Shown: one piece after another, positions 22,587 to 32,546 of the stretch
Layout: each line of letters starts with the position of its first letter
Numbering within the stretch: the stretch's first letter is position 1
Notes under the pieces: model-generated
Database searches by the model: none
What the model was told of the DNA's origin: nothing
Seen by the model: the letters and a program-made list of their open reading frames with translations, nothing else
Translations under genes and position numbers: made by a program
Origin: Mantamonas sphyraenae
Taxonomy: Eukaryota > CRuMs > Mantamonadidae
Length of the DNA: 64,000 nucleotides
NCBI GenBank assembly: GCA_026936335.1
Contig: JAPMXV010000028.1
Coordinates: forward strand, 26,381-90,380
Direction of reading: 5' to 3'

Positions 22587-23032
22587 AGGAAATGAACATC
22601 CAGGACTGCCAATTTCTCACCGTGCTCTTGACAGGAACGGCCAAGGGCTCCAAGTCGTGTGTGCTGCTGTGAGTTGATGGATGCAAGGGGACCAGAAGAA
22701 ACTGTGGCTGGCCGCGGGTGAGAAAGTGGAATGAAAGGCGCACCGAGTGTGAGATTGGCTTCGCAGTGCACAGAAGAGCACCGCACACTGAATGCAAGCG
22801 ACCTGAAAGCGGGTTTGGCCACACGAAGGGTTGTCATTGCGCATGGGCGGGCATCAAAAAAACAAAAAAAACCGTCTCTTTTGAGATTCGCTTGCACGCC
22901 GGATCGTCACCAAGAAAGACAAAACACCAACTGTTGAACGAGTCTGTACTCTCAAACACACCAACAAACCCCGTGCTTAGGCAAGAAAGCAAAAACCTAT
23001 TTCTTTCAAGAAACCAACCAACACCAAGAAGA
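22587..23032. other. Intergenic: USP7 3' flank, left boundary of inverted-repeat arm A, PABP-A 5' flank
   Basis: The first ~50 bp belong to the USP7 3' flank. Homology with arm B starts at about 22636. Bases 22637-22672 still encode the last 11 residues and stop of the kinesin-3 gene ([11 protein letters not shown]), whose complete copy lies at 35337-39782. The remaining 360 bp are the presumed PABP promoter and 5' UTR. They include an A-rich tract at 22856-22870 and an A/C-rich stretch before the ATG. No independent gene seen. Confidence 0.85.
22637..22672 (+). pseudogene. Relic of the kinesin-3 3' end (CaaX tail)
   Basis: Eleven codons plus stop, identical in reading to the end of the kinesin gene (35337-35372), with no upstream part. 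It marks the outer breakpoint of arm A. Confidence 0.88.
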
Positions 23033-25463
23033 ATGTCGTCTGAAGGCAAGCAGCAGCAGTCGCAGGCCCAGCAGGGTCAGGGTCAACAGGGCCAGTCGCA
23101 GTTCCAGTCTCCGTCTCTGTACGTGGGCGATCTGCACCCGGACGTGACGGAGGCAGTTCTCTTTGAGCTGTTTTCGCAGGCCGGCACGGTGCAGAGCATT
23201 CGCGTGTGCCGTGACTCGATTACGCGCCGTTCTCTCGGCTACGCGTACATCAACTACCAGTCGACGATGGATGGTAGGTTTATGCGGAGGCAGTACAACG
23301 TGCAGTGTGCATCGGATGGGATGGCGTACGAGGTGTGAGAGAGTGCATGGGTGCGTGTGCGGTGGGGGCAGGGTTTGGTGAGGAATGGCCCTTCGCAAGA
23401 ACGCTTTCCGGGTAAGGCAGCGGAGGAAGCGGTCCGGGGCCGAATGCAGGCGGAGGAGGCAGAGGCAGAGGGGACAAGAGACGGATTCGGGAGGAGGCAG
23501 GGTGTGGGCAGAGCATGGGGTGTACGGGTTGCATGAGGGAGCAAGGTGGTGAGCGGGGTAGCAGCGGGCAGAAGTGCATTTTTTCGTGGACGGTGGAAAA
23601 ATTTGCATGTCCGCTGGAGTGAACGGCAAAGGGCAAAGAGAATGGGTGTGTAGCAATGACTGACACAACAACAACGGGTGTGGCCTGGTATGAACACACA
23701 TGACCCCATGGAATGCATGGCGCGTACATGACACACACACACCACACACACACCACACAGCCGAGCGTGCTCTGGACACGCTGAACTTTACGTCGATCAA
23801 CGGACAGCCGTGCCGTGTGATGTGGTCGCACCGTGACCCGAGCCAGCGCAAGAGCGGCCAGGGCAACATCTTTATCAAGAACCTGGACGAGTCGATCAAC
23901 AACAAGGCGCTGTACGACGTGTTCAGCTCGTTCGGAAACATCCTGAGCGCCAAGGTGGCGATGGACCAGCAGGGCAACAGCAAGGGCTACGGCTTTGTGC
24001 AGTTTGACAGCGACGAAGGAGCGCAGAAGGCCATCGACAAGGTGAACGGCATGCTTCTGAACGACAAGAAGGTGTTTGTGGGCCCGTTTGTGCCGAAGAA
24101 GGAGAGGCAGAAGAACGGCGAGCGCAACTTTACCAATGTGTACGTGAAGAACGTGGCACTGGCGGTGACGGAGGAGGAGCTGGAGGAGCTGTTCAGCAAG
24201 TACGGCGAGATCACGTCCCTGGTGATCATGCAGAAGAAGGTGAAGGCCAGCGTGGCACAGAAGCTGCTGGAGGGCAAGGGCAACTCGGAGGGGGAAGAGG
24301 ACGGCGAAGGAGAGGAGGAGGAGGAAGAGGGCGAGGAGGGCAAGAAGGAGGGCGAAGAGGGCGAGAAGGAGGAGGCAGGCGCAGATGATGAGGAGATGGT
24401 GACGGTGTCGCGGGGCTTTGGGTTTGTGAACTTCAAGGAGACGTCGGCAGCACGTGCAGCAGTGGACGAGCTGGACGGATTCGAGCTGAAGGGACAGGCA
24501 TTGACGGTGACGCGTGCGCAGAAGAAGAGCGAGCGCCAGCAGGAGCTGCAGAAGAAGTTCCAGCAGATGCGTGAGGAGCGTCTGAACCGATACCAGGGCG
24601 TGAACGTGTACGTGAAGAACCTGGACGACGCAGTGGACGACCAGAAGCTGCGGGAAGAGTTTGCACCGTTTGGAACGATCACGAGCTCCAAGGTGATGGT
24701 GGACGAGAAGGGCAACTCGAAGGGCTTTGGGTTTGTGTGCTTCTCGTCTGCTGAGGAGGCGACCAAGGCAGTGACGGACATGAACGGCAAGCACATCGGA
24801 CAGAAGCCGATCTACGCGGCTCTGGCTCAGCGCAAGGAGGTGCGCCGTGCACAGCTGGAGGCGCAGCATGCGCAGCGTCAGAACGCGCTGCGCATCCAGC
24901 AGCAGGGGAACATGCAGCAGCAGAACCAGATGTATGCGCAGCAGGCACAGATGTTCTACCAGCAGCAGGCACAGCAGCAGATGGGACCGAACGGACGTCT
25001 GGTGTACAACGTGGTGCCGCAGTTTGGACGTGGGCAGGGTCAGCAGGGCCAGCAGCAGGGATTTGTGGTGCCGCAGCAGCAGCAGCAGGCTCAGCAGCAG
25101 CAACGCCAACAGCGCAACCCGAACCAGAACGTGCAGAGGCAGCAGGGTGGACAGCAGCAGGGTGGACAGCAGCAGCAGGGTGGCGAGGGTGACAGCATGG
25201 AGGCACTGACGATCACGGAGCTGACGTCTGCAAGCCCCGCCGAGCAGAAGGACATGCTGGGCGACCGTCTGTTCCCGCTGGTGAACGACCTGGAGGAGAT
25301 CCCGGACATGGACACGGCCGCCAAGATCACAGGCATGCTTCTGGAGATGGACAACTTTGAGCTGCTCCATCTGCTGGAGGTGCCCGAGGCACTGGCAGCC
25401 AAGGTTGGCGAGGCGCAGAAGGTGCTGCAGGCTCACATGCAGCAGCAGGGCGGTGAGCAGTAA
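23033..25463 (+). CDS. PABPC: Polyadenylate-binding protein, copy A
   Basis: Two exons, 23033-23273 and 23761-25463 (647 aa), with a 487-nt intron splitting RRM1. The N-terminus is Gln/Ser-rich. Domains: RRM1 ([19 protein letters not shown] ... LGYAYINYQ), RRM2 ([20 protein letters not shown] ... GYGFVQF), RRM3 ([20 protein letters not shown] ... GFGFVNF), RRM4 ([20 protein letters not shown] ... GFGFVCF). A Gln-rich linker and a C-terminal MLLE/PABC domain ([14 protein letters not shown] ... [19 protein letters not shown]) follow. It coats the mRNA poly(A) tail and bridges to eIF4G, and the MLLE binds PAM2 peptides. RRM3 carries a ~50-residue Glu/Gly/Lys insertion between its RNP2 and RNP1 motifs, which is unusual. 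The gene has an almost identical twin in arm B. Confidence 0.95.
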
Positions 25464-26342
25464 GGAGGCTGCTGCGGAGGAGAGAGGAGGAGGAGGAGGA
25501 GGAGGAGGAGGAAGGTGGGGAGGGCAACCGGGAATTGGCACGGCGGCCAGGCACGCTGGAGAACACTCTGGGATGACAAGGAGTGGCTTGTGTGTGACCT
25601 GTGAGGCAGGGTGCAGCCCGGCCAAGGCTGGTTTTTGGGTGGGACGTGAGGAGAGGAGTTTGGGAGAGGGTGGCGGAGGAGGGAGGGAGGGGCACACAGG
25701 ACAGGTGTCCAGGTGCATGGCGGGTGTTTTGGCCAAGTGCTTTGTGGGGACATGCAGAGATGAAGGAGCCCAACAACAAGAAAGGCGGGGGCGAGCGGCG
25801 GCGAGGAAGCCACAAGCCAATGAGCAACGATGAGCGATGACGAACGGTGGGCAGAGCGTATGGCGCACTAGGGTGTGCGAGAGTGATGCACATGGTGGGA
25901 ATCGCAGGTGCTCGGCAAGGCGGAGGCGAGGGGGCTCGCACGCGCAGGAGGAGCGCGCGGTCGGACGGCGGAGCAACAAGAGCAACCCGAGAACACGAAC
26001 GAGCGCGTAGGGTGAGATCAAGAAGCATGACCAGGAAGCAGGAGGCACTTTTGTGTCTGCATCTGGGTGACTAGGGTGGGGTGTGGAGGGAGGAAGGGGA
26101 GGGGGAGGGGGACGGAGGGATGGGAGATGGGAGGAAAGAGAGCGGGAAGGAGCACAGGATGGCCTCGAAGCATGAGCTACGGAGCACAAGAACAAGAGAT
26201 GCACAAGTGGCGGCGTGGAGAGGCCAAGGGAGAGACACGGGCAGTGAAGAGAGGTGAGATGTGGAGGAGTGGAGAAGAGATGTGTGGTGACGAGAGTGAG
26301 AATGGTGAAATGGAGCGTCCATCCACAGCAACAACGAGGTGA

Positions 26343-26374
<32 letters not shown>

Positions 26375-26453
26375 GGGGTGGGGATGGGGGCGTGGGTGTG
26401 TCGTTCATTTGGGCGATGGGCAGGGCGGCCGGAGCAGCGTCGGACGCTCAGGG
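25464..26453. other. Intergenic 3' flank of PABP-A and phosphoesterase
   Basis: 990 bp without a supported gene. It begins with a (GGA)n tract at 25482-25515, contains purine-rich GGA/GGGA stretches around 26074-26130 and a (GT)n run at 26344-26372. The long open frames on the minus strand here have no codon or domain signal and are a by-product of low stop frequency. The whole interval is duplicated in arm B. Confidence 0.75.
26344..26372. repeat. (GT)n microsatellite
   Basis: About 14 GT units in arm A. The corresponding CA run in arm B (31645-31671) differs in length. Confidence 0.95.
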
Positions 26454-27980
26454 TCAGAGAAGCTGAAAGACAACAAACCATGACACCCCGTTGAGGAGAA
26501 GATAGCCGACGCGAGCAAAGAAGGAGAATCCTCGCCGGCGAGGAAACCAGGCCAAAGTGGCAAAGGTAAGTAGCACGGCAAAGGCATAGACAAGGAGATG
26601 TGTTTTGCGGTGGGGCAACCTGCAGATGGAATAACTTAATCGCACTCTGCTGTGTGCATCCGAAGAGATGGACAAAAGGCCGACCATGGGGCGGTCTTGT
26701 CCTTGCAGCCAGCTGAAAGTGCCTACGGTATGTTCTGTGGCGCCCGAGGTGTGTTGATGACGGCAATGATCGTGGTCGTCTCCGGAGAACACATGCGAGG
26801 GCCGGATATGCTTGAGAATAGCCTCAGTGGTAGGTTTGCTGAGCAGGTTTTCGTACGAGACACCCATGCCATAGTGGAGTGGAATCGAGTCTCGTTCGCT
26901 GCCACACTGTTGCTCCCCGGGCTCCCTGTGCAGGGGGACGTGTGTAAGCAAGACACGCGGCTGCATGCACCGAGGGTCAGATTGTCGACGAAGAGTTGCA
27001 TGGCAGGACGAATCGAGGATAAAGTGCTCCGTAGCGTTGCTGCCAGCCCGCGGAGAGTCCACGTAGTCGAGACAGGAGGCACAGATGGCCACAAAGGAGA
27101 CATTGAAGAGGGAAACCTCATAGTTGAGGGGTGCAAAGTGAGTGCGGTAGTTCTCCACGCTACGCTGGGTCTGCCAGCGGTCAAAGCCCACGTCGTGGTT
27201 CCCCGGGATGAAAAGCACCTTTGGGTGCGACTGTGGACGTGTATCCATGCCAACGCAACCAGGAAACACCCGCGTGAACCGCTGATACTCATGTTCGTAC
27301 TCTGCTGTGCCCCAAACGCGTCCTCCGTCAAAAAGATCTCCCAGGAAGATGATGGCGTCGGGGTCCAAAACCCCAGTCACCGCTGCAAAGCCTCGACGCA
27401 TGTACTGATCCGAAAAGTGCTGCACGAGTTGCAACAGCACATGGCTTTCGATTCCGTACGAGTAAGCGTCGGTGAGCTGAGGGTCTGCGACCAGAGCAAT
27501 GTGTTTGGAGCGCCAAGGTCGTTGCGCAAGCTGTGCTTCGTTTGCAAGGCGTCTGTGTCCAAACAAAGTGTTTCCGAATGCTTGATTGGACGTGTCACTT
27601 TGTCTCATCTCATCACGCAGCTGTTCAATGGATTCTTCACTGTTGGCACGTCCCTGTTGGGCCTGGATCCGCTCGTGCAACTCGGAAAGGGGGATGGTCT
27701 CTTCCTCGGCCCCTGGCCAGTGGCAAGTGAACATTGCCGCCGGATAGACCAGCCATTCGATGTAAAGGACAATCAAAAACCAAGAACACAGCAAAACCAG
27801 GAGAGGGCGGTCACGTGCCAACTTGCCAGCCCGTGTGGCATGTCTAGGACGCACGGAGCGCTCTTTCAGCCCGTTCTGGTCTTCCTGCACATCCTGTCGC
27901 ACCACTGGCAGTTCAAACACAACGTCACCATCCCTCGGGGAGGAACCTTGGATATGGCGTCGCGAGGTTGCCGAGCGCAT
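26454..27980 (-). CDS. Membrane metallophosphoesterase of the Cdc1/Ted1/PGAP5 (MPPE1) family
   Basis: Single exon, 508 aa from the ATG at 27980; the open frame continues upstream only with a GTG at 28055. Family members are ER or Golgi Mn-dependent phosphodiesterases that remove ethanolamine-phosphate from GPI-anchor mannose, needed for ER exit of GPI proteins. Visible features are a basic cytosolic N-terminus, TM1 (LLVLLCSWFLIVLYIEWLVY), and metal-binding motifs VADPQLTD, FLGDLFDGGR, IPGNHDVGF, LLTHVPLHR and SGDDHDHC, the last in the fungal Cdc1/Ted1 form. Two C-terminal TM segments follow (LLVYAFAVLLTFATLAWF and YLLLNGVSWFVVFQLL). The last 25 codons lie inside inverted-repeat arm A. A relic of them survives beside MMAA at 31486-31563. 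Confidence 0.88.
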   Translation of the reverse strand: MRSATSRRHIQGSSPRDGDVVFELPVVRQDVQEDQNGLKERSVRPRHATRAGKLARDRPLLVLLCSWFLIVLYIEWLVYPAAMFTCHWPGAEEETIPLSELHERIQAQQGRANSEESIEQLRDEMRQSDTSNQAFGNTLFGHRRLANEAQLAQRPWRSKHIALVADPQLTDAYSYGIESHVLLQLVQHFSDQYMRRGFAAVTGVLDPDAIIFLGDLFDGGRVWGTAEYEHEYQRFTRVFPGCVGMDTRPQSHPKVLFIPGNHDVGFDRWQTQRSVENYRTHFAPLNYEVSLFNVSFVAICASCLDYVDSPRAGSNATEHFILDSSCHATLRRQSDPRCMQPRVLLTHVPLHREPGEQQCGSERDSIPLHYGMGVSYENLLSKPTTEAILKHIRPSHVFSGDDHDHCRHQHTSGATEHTVGTFSWLQGQDRPMVGLLSISSDAHSRVRLSYSICRLPHRKTHLLVYAFAVLLTFATLAWFPRRRGFSFFARVGYLLLNGVSWFVVFQLL

Positions 27981-28069
27981 GTCCGAGGGGGTTGCGTAGT
28001 GGTTGTTGGCGCAATGGTGCGGCAGCTCCACCAGCCGCCCCACCCTGGAATCCACTCACAGTTCCGTGC

Positions 28070-29341
28070 ATGAGCCAGCCCGTTGCCGACATTGGCTCGC
28101 TCTTTGCAGCGTCTGCATCGGCCATTGCACAGGTGTTTGTGGTCTGCCTCTTGGGTTTCCTCGTTGCCAAGAAGGGCATGTTTGACGAGGCTCAACAAAG
28201 GTTCACCAGCTCCCTCATCTTCAATGTCTTTCTCCCTGGACTCCTCTTTGGCAACATTGCACGTGCCCTTTCGCCCGAGAAGCTCGCGCTTCTGTGGATT
28301 TTCCCCGTGTGTTCCTTCCTCTACATGGCCCTCTCATCCCTCATGGCTACTCTCCTGTTTGAGCGTCTGTTTCCTGGTCCTGACCGAGCGCTCTCCAGTG
28401 CCTTTGTCGTCGCCTCGAGCGTGCAGAACCAGGGGTACTTGCCGTTGGCGATCGTCGCAGCCGTTGCCGGTCCCGGCAGACCCTTTTCCGAAGAGGAAGG
28501 CGCAGAGGGCATTGCCTTCATTTCCATGTTTTTCATTCTGGGCTCATTTGGCCTTTGGGCGTGGGGCTTCAACCGCATCTCCTCGCGCAAAGAACACACA
28601 GAGACCGAAAGCGCTGGCCGCGACACTTCCATCCTGGGAATTGCCAAGGATCTGTGCACCAAACCACCCATTGTGGCCATGTTCTTGTCGCCGCTTGGCC
28701 TTATCCCCGGATTCAACGATCTGCTCTTTGGTCCTGGAGGTGGGCTTCAGTGGCTCGGCTCCGCAATCGACTCCCTGGGCCAAGGAGCCATCCCGCTCAG
28801 CCTGCTCGTGCTCGGCGGCAACCTCGCCTTTGTTCCGCTGCCTCCCAAGTGGACACAGTGGATGCATCGTCGGCCTACGCGCAATGCCTCGGTGCAGCCT
28901 GCAGCAATGTCCACCGTCGAGGCGCTGCCGGTGGTTTCGTCGAAAGAGGCTGCCGCGTGGACGGATTCTGCAGACGAGATCGAGCAGGAGCTGAACGATG
29001 AGCAGGAAGATGGGCAACCCGCTAAACGCAAGCAACTGCAGCTGACAGCAGGGAATTTTGCAAGTGTCATGGGCATCCGGTACCTGTTCGCGCCGGGTGT
29101 GGCCTTTTCCCTCGTCCAGCTGGTTCTGCTGTTGCCCTTTGTCGACACCACAAATCGAATGGTTAAATTTGTGCTTTTGATTGAAGGTGTGACCCCCACG
29201 GCCATGAACATGGCTGTGTTGACCCAACTGACACACACAGGGGAGCTGGAAGTTTCTGCCCTCATGTTTGTACAGTACGTCAGCGGAATCATCATTCTCA
29301 CCCTATGGACGTTTCTCATTCTCGTATACAGCACCCAGTGA
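28070..29341 (+). CDS. PIN-like / auxin-efflux-carrier family membrane transporter (Mem_trans, PF03547)
   Basis: Intronless, 423 aa, with about ten TM segments in two blocks of roughly five, separated by a hydrophilic loop rich in Glu/Asp (about residues 270-330: STVEALPVVSSKEAA...DEIEQELNDEQEDGQ). The N-terminal block VCLLGFLVAKKGMFDEAQQRF, NVFLPGLLFGNIARALS, and SSVQNQGYLPLAIV, then PLSLLVLGGNLAF, and C-terminal LLIEGVTPTAMNMAVLTQL are typical of the family. In fungi and protists these proteins sit in ER or vacuolar membranes. Substrates outside plants are largely unknown. The ATG at 28070 is 89 bp from the divergent phosphoesterase start. It converges on the thioredoxin gene with 40 bp between stops. 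Confidence 0.85.
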   Translation: MSQPVADIGSLFAASASAIAQVFVVCLLGFLVAKKGMFDEAQQRFTSSLIFNVFLPGLLFGNIARALSPEKLALLWIFPVCSFLYMALSSLMATLLFERLFPGPDRALSSAFVVASSVQNQGYLPLAIVAAVAGPGRPFSEEEGAEGIAFISMFFILGSFGLWAWGFNRISSRKEHTETESAGRDTSILGIAKDLCTKPPIVAMFLSPLGLIPGFNDLLFGPGGGLQWLGSAIDSLGQGAIPLSLLVLGGNLAFVPLPPKWTQWMHRRPTRNASVQPAAMSTVEALPVVSSKEAAAWTDSADEIEQELNDEQEDGQPAKRKQLQLTAGNFASVMGIRYLFAPGVAFSLVQLVLLLPFVDTTNRMVKFVLLIEGVTPTAMNMAVLTQLTHTGELEVSALMFVQYVSGIIILTLWTFLILVYSTQ

Positions 29342-29381
29342 CGGCATCCAGTCAAAAATGCACTTCAATTTCATTTCAGTT

Positions 29382-30252
29382 TCAATTTTGCAGCTGCTGC
29401 AATCTTGCCTCCAACGCGTGCACTTTGCTCTCCAACAGCGCCACTCTCGCTTCAAGTTCAATCTGGCTCTCTTCCGGCACATCCTCTACGGCATCTTTCA
29501 CGACGTTGCTGCTACTGCTCTTGGTTTCACCCAGGTGTTCGTCGAAAAAGGATTGCAGCTCCGGCACCGTCTTGCCCTTTGTGTAGGGCACGGTTTCCTC
29601 CCCAGTGAACAGTTTGATGGTGGGGTACGCTTGTACGCTGTTGCGCTGGCAGAACTGCTTCTGCTCGTCAGTGCCCGAGCAGTGACACTCCGCAAACACA
29701 ACCCGGTCGGCAAAGTGAGCCGCCAACTTTTGGTAGTCCTTCTTCAGTGCCTTGCAGTGGGTACACCACTCCTCGTAGAACTTCATCAACACAGGCTTTC
29801 CCGTCTTGTCGATGCCATCAAAAAGATCCAGCGAGCTGGTAAACACCTGCACGGGGTCCACAGAGGGTGCGGGCGCCATCTTGAACCGGATAAACTCTTC
29901 GATGGTTTGGGGATCCTGTGCCAGCTGATACTTTCTCAATTCCACTCTCGGTGGTGCTGATGAACAGGTGAGGATAGTCCTGAAAGCCAGCCTCTTGGAT
30001 GTCGTTGCGATTTTCCGGACGCGTGGCGTCGCACTTGTAGAACGGAAGCACCGTGTGCAGCTTCTCCGAAAGTGGCTCCAGCATCCTCACCGTATCCAAA
30101 CTTGATGGGTGGTCGCTGCTGTAGAACACCACAAACTTGGGCTGATTGGACGTCTTCAACGACGAAAAGGACTGCTCAACCACAGCCGCTCGGGCCTTCT
30201 GGACGCAAAGCACATTCAACAAGAGCACCAGTGTGACCACAAACACAGCCAT
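29382..30252 (-). CDS. ER-type thioredoxin-domain protein (PDI-like), one apparent frame break
   Basis: ATG at 30252 begins a signal peptide (MAVFVVTLVLLLNVLCVQKARA). A degenerate thioredoxin fold without CxxC follows (FVVFYSSDHPSSLDTV ... YPHLFIST). The second thioredoxin domain has an intact WCTHCKALKKDY active site and YPTIKLFTGEE with the cis-Pro. The C-terminus is a Glu-rich short coiled coil without KDEL. Reading from the first to the second domain requires dropping 1 nt near 29925-29932. A GT..AG stretch of 16 nt at 29916-29931 would also restore the frame, but homology favours the 1-nt explanation because residues YQLAQDPQTIEEF fit the family. About 289 aa. It likely acts as a disulfide oxidoreductase in the secretory pathway. 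It is divergent from MMAA with 82 bp between starts. Confidence 0.82.
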
Positions 30253-30334
30253 GTGACTTGGCGCCTTTCCAACAGGGTTGGTTGCTGTGTGCAGGCCAAT
30301 GCGCTTCTTCGACCACAACTCCGTGAGTGACCCC

Positions 30335-31459
30335 ATGTTTGCGCGCAGTTCTGGTGGCCGTCGCGCATGTCTGCCCACCTGTCTGTCGCTCCGCCGTGGA
30401 ATGTCTACGCTGGTCAACACAGAGGATGACAAGAAGATCAACGACCTCGTCGAGGGGGTTGTCAACGGCAACCGGACGGCGTTGAGCAGAGCAATCACTC
30501 TTGTGGAGTCCACCAAATGGGCACACATGTCCAACGCCTCCCTCATGATGACCAAGCTACTTCAATACCGCAATGAGCAGTTGGATGCCAACGAACAGTC
30601 CCCTGCAGTGCGCATTGGCATCTCTGGTTCTCCAGGAGTCGGGAAGAGCACTTTTATCAACCGCTTTGGCTCGTACTTGACTGGAAAGGGACACAAGGTG
30701 GCCGTCATGGCTGTTGACCCCACCTCTTCACTCACAGGTGGCTCCATTATGGGAGACAAGACCCGCATGATCGATTTGGCACGCGATCCCAACGCGTTTG
30801 TCCGGCCGTCCAAAACCGCCGGCACGTTGGGAGGAGTGGGTCGAAACACAAACGAGACCATTCTACTATTTGAAGCGGCTGGATACGACACAGTGCTCGT
30901 GGAAACGGTTGGTGTGGGCCAGAGTGAGGTCGCCGTTGCGCAGATGACGGACACTTTCCTCCTGCTGATGTCTCCGGGCACGGGCGACGAGCTCCAGGGA
31001 ATCAAGCGCGGCATCATGGAGCTTGCCGATGTGATTGTTGTCAACAAGGCAGACGGGGAACTTGAGAACGCAGCCCGCATCACAGCCAGCGAGTTTATGC
31101 GCGCTTTAAAGTTCCAACGACCCCGAACCAAGTTTTGGACGCCTCAGGTGCTGCGAGTGTCGGCTCTCAACGAGAGCAGCGAAGAGCGTGTGAACAACAT
31201 GGACGACGTGTGGAACACACTCCTCGACATGCACTCGCTGATGGTCGACAACGGATTCCTGGACAGCAATCGCGCAAAGCAACGCATCCAATGGATGCAC
31301 AAGTATCTCCAGGACACGGTGATGGACAGACTCCTTCGCAGCGACGACAATGCCGTTCTCGTCAAATCCATCGAGAGCGATTTGGCAAAGGGGCTTGTGT
31401 CTCCGCGCTTTGCCGCTGAGTCTCTCTTCACCAAACTTGGCATGGGCGCGCCCCAGTAA
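30335..31459 (+). CDS. MMAA: Mitochondrial GTPase MMAA/MeaB/ArgK (methylmalonyl-CoA mutase chaperone)
   Basis: Intronless, 374 aa from MFARSSGGRRACLPT, an Arg/Ser-rich mitochondrial presequence. An earlier ATG exists at 30299 in the same frame. G-protein motifs are GISGSPGVGKST (P-loop), AVDPTSSLTGGSIMGDKTRM, VETVGVGQSE (switch III/base-II region) and VNKAD (guanine specificity). MMAA loads and protects adenosylcobalamin-dependent methylmalonyl-CoA mutase, so the organism probably metabolises propionate through B12. The mutase itself is not in this window. The stop lies 27 bp before inverted-repeat arm B. Confidence 0.94.
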   Translation: MFARSSGGRRACLPTCLSLRRGMSTLVNTEDDKKINDLVEGVVNGNRTALSRAITLVESTKWAHMSNASLMMTKLLQYRNEQLDANEQSPAVRIGISGSPGVGKSTFINRFGSYLTGKGHKVAVMAVDPTSSLTGGSIMGDKTRMIDLARDPNAFVRPSKTAGTLGGVGRNTNETILLFEAAGYDTVLVETVGVGQSEVAVAQMTDTFLLLMSPGTGDELQGIKRGIMELADVIVVNKADGELENAARITASEFMRALKFQRPRTKFWTPQVLRVSALNESSEERVNNMDDVWNTLLDMHSLMVDNGFLDSNRAKQRIQWMHKYLQDTVMDRLLRSDDNAVLVKSIESDLAKGLVSPRFAAESLFTKLGMGAPQ

Positions 31460-31485
31460 AAACGAACCCATCAGCAAGGAAATGT

Positions 31486-31563
31486 GGATTCTCCTTCTTT
31501 GCTCGCGTCGGCTATCTTCTCCTCAACGGGGTGTCATGGTTTGTTGTCTTTCAGCTTCTCTGA
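31486..31563 (+). pseudogene. Relic of the phosphoesterase 3' end
   Basis: 25 codons plus stop, identical in reading to the end of the intact gene at 26454-26531, with no upstream part. It marks the inner breakpoint of arm B. Confidence 0.9.
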
Positions 31564-31644
31564 CCCTGAGCGTCCGACGCTGCTCCGGCCGCCCTGCCCA
31601 TCGCCCAAATGAACGACACACCCACGCCCCCATCCCCACCCCCT

Positions 31645-31671
31645 ACACACACACACACACACACACACACA
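31645..31671. repeat. (CA)n microsatellite
   Basis: Arm B counterpart of the GT run at 26344-26372, about one unit shorter. Confidence 0.95.
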
Positions 31672-32546
31672 TTCACCTCGTTGTTGCTGTGGATGGACGC
31701 TCCATTTCACCATTCTCACTCTCGTCACCACACATCTCTTCTCCACTCCTCCACATCTCACCTCTCTTCACTGCCCGTGTCTCTCCCTTGGCCTCTCCAC
31801 GCCGCCACTTGTGCATCTCTTGTTCTTGTGCTCCGTAGCTCATGCTTCGAGGCCATCCTGTGCTCCTTCCCGCTCTCTTTCCTCCCATCTCCCATCCCTC
31901 CGTCCCCCTCCCCCTCCCCTTCCTCCCTCCACACCCCACCCTAGTCACCCAGATGCAGACACAAAAGTGCCTCCTGCTTCCTGGTCATGCTTCTTGATCT
32001 CACCCTACGCGCTCGTTCGTGTTCTCGGGTTGCTCTTGTTGCTCCGCCGTCCGACCGCGCGCTCCTCCTGCGCGTGCGAGCCCCCTCGCCTCCGCCTTGC
32101 CGAGCACCTGCGATTCCCACCATGTGCATCACTCTCGCACACCCTAGTGTGCCATACGCTCTGCCCACCGTTCGTCATCGCTCATCGTTGCTCATTGGCT
32201 TGTGGCTTCCTCGCCGCCGCTCGCCCCCGCCTTTCTTGTTGTTGGGCTCCTTCATCTCTGCATGTCCCCACAAAGCACTTGGCCAAAACACCCGCCATGC
32301 ACCTGGACACCTGTCCTGTGTGCCCCTCCCTCCCTCCTCCGCCACCCTCTCCCAAACTCCTCTCCTCACGTCCCACCCAAAAACCAGCCTTGGCCGGGCT
32401 GCACCCTGCCTCACAGGTCACACACAAGCCACTCCTTGTCATCCCAGAGTGTTCTCCAGCGTGCCTGGCCGCCGTGCCAATTCCCGGTTGCCCTCCCCAC
32501 CTTTCCTCCTCCTCCTCCTCCTCCTCTCTCCTCCGCAGCAGCCTCC

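Larger units (their letters stand above)
22636..26531. repeat. Inverted-repeat arm A (about 3.9 kb)
   Basis: The reverse complement of 31486-35373. It contains the kinesin C-terminal relic, the complete PABP-A gene, its ~1 kb 3' flank and the last 25 codons of the phosphoesterase gene, which is intact here. Differences from arm B are few: single-base changes, one indel-rich spot near 22688-22710, shorter or longer GGA and GT runs, and several synonymous changes in PABP. Confidence 0.93.
31460..32546. other. Intergenic: MMAA 3' flank, left boundary of arm B, phosphoesterase-tail relic, PABP-B 3' flank
   Basis: Homology to arm A begins at about 31486. Bases 31486-31563 encode the last 25 residues and stop of the phosphoesterase (GFSFFARVGYLLLNG...), cut off from the rest of the gene. 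The rest mirrors 25464-26453 and has no supported gene. A (CA)n run lies at 31645-31671 and a (TCC)n run at about 32502-32527. Confidence 0.85.

Noticed and set aside
23280-26408. A 1,042-codon minus-strand open frame over PABP-A and its mirror at 32202-34730
   Set aside because: Antisense shadow of Gln- and Glu-rich PABP codons. It starts and ends in non-coding flank and has no recognisable domain.
28055-28055. Start of the phosphoesterase at 28055
   Set aside because: The codon there is GTG, not ATG; the first ATG in the frame is at 27980.
22590-31484. A shared 9-bp string (aaggaaatg) just after the USP7 and MMAA stops as a breakpoint microhomology
   Set aside because: For the staggered-break model the copies should be in inverted orientation, but they are direct. 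A 9-bp match in this context may be chance.
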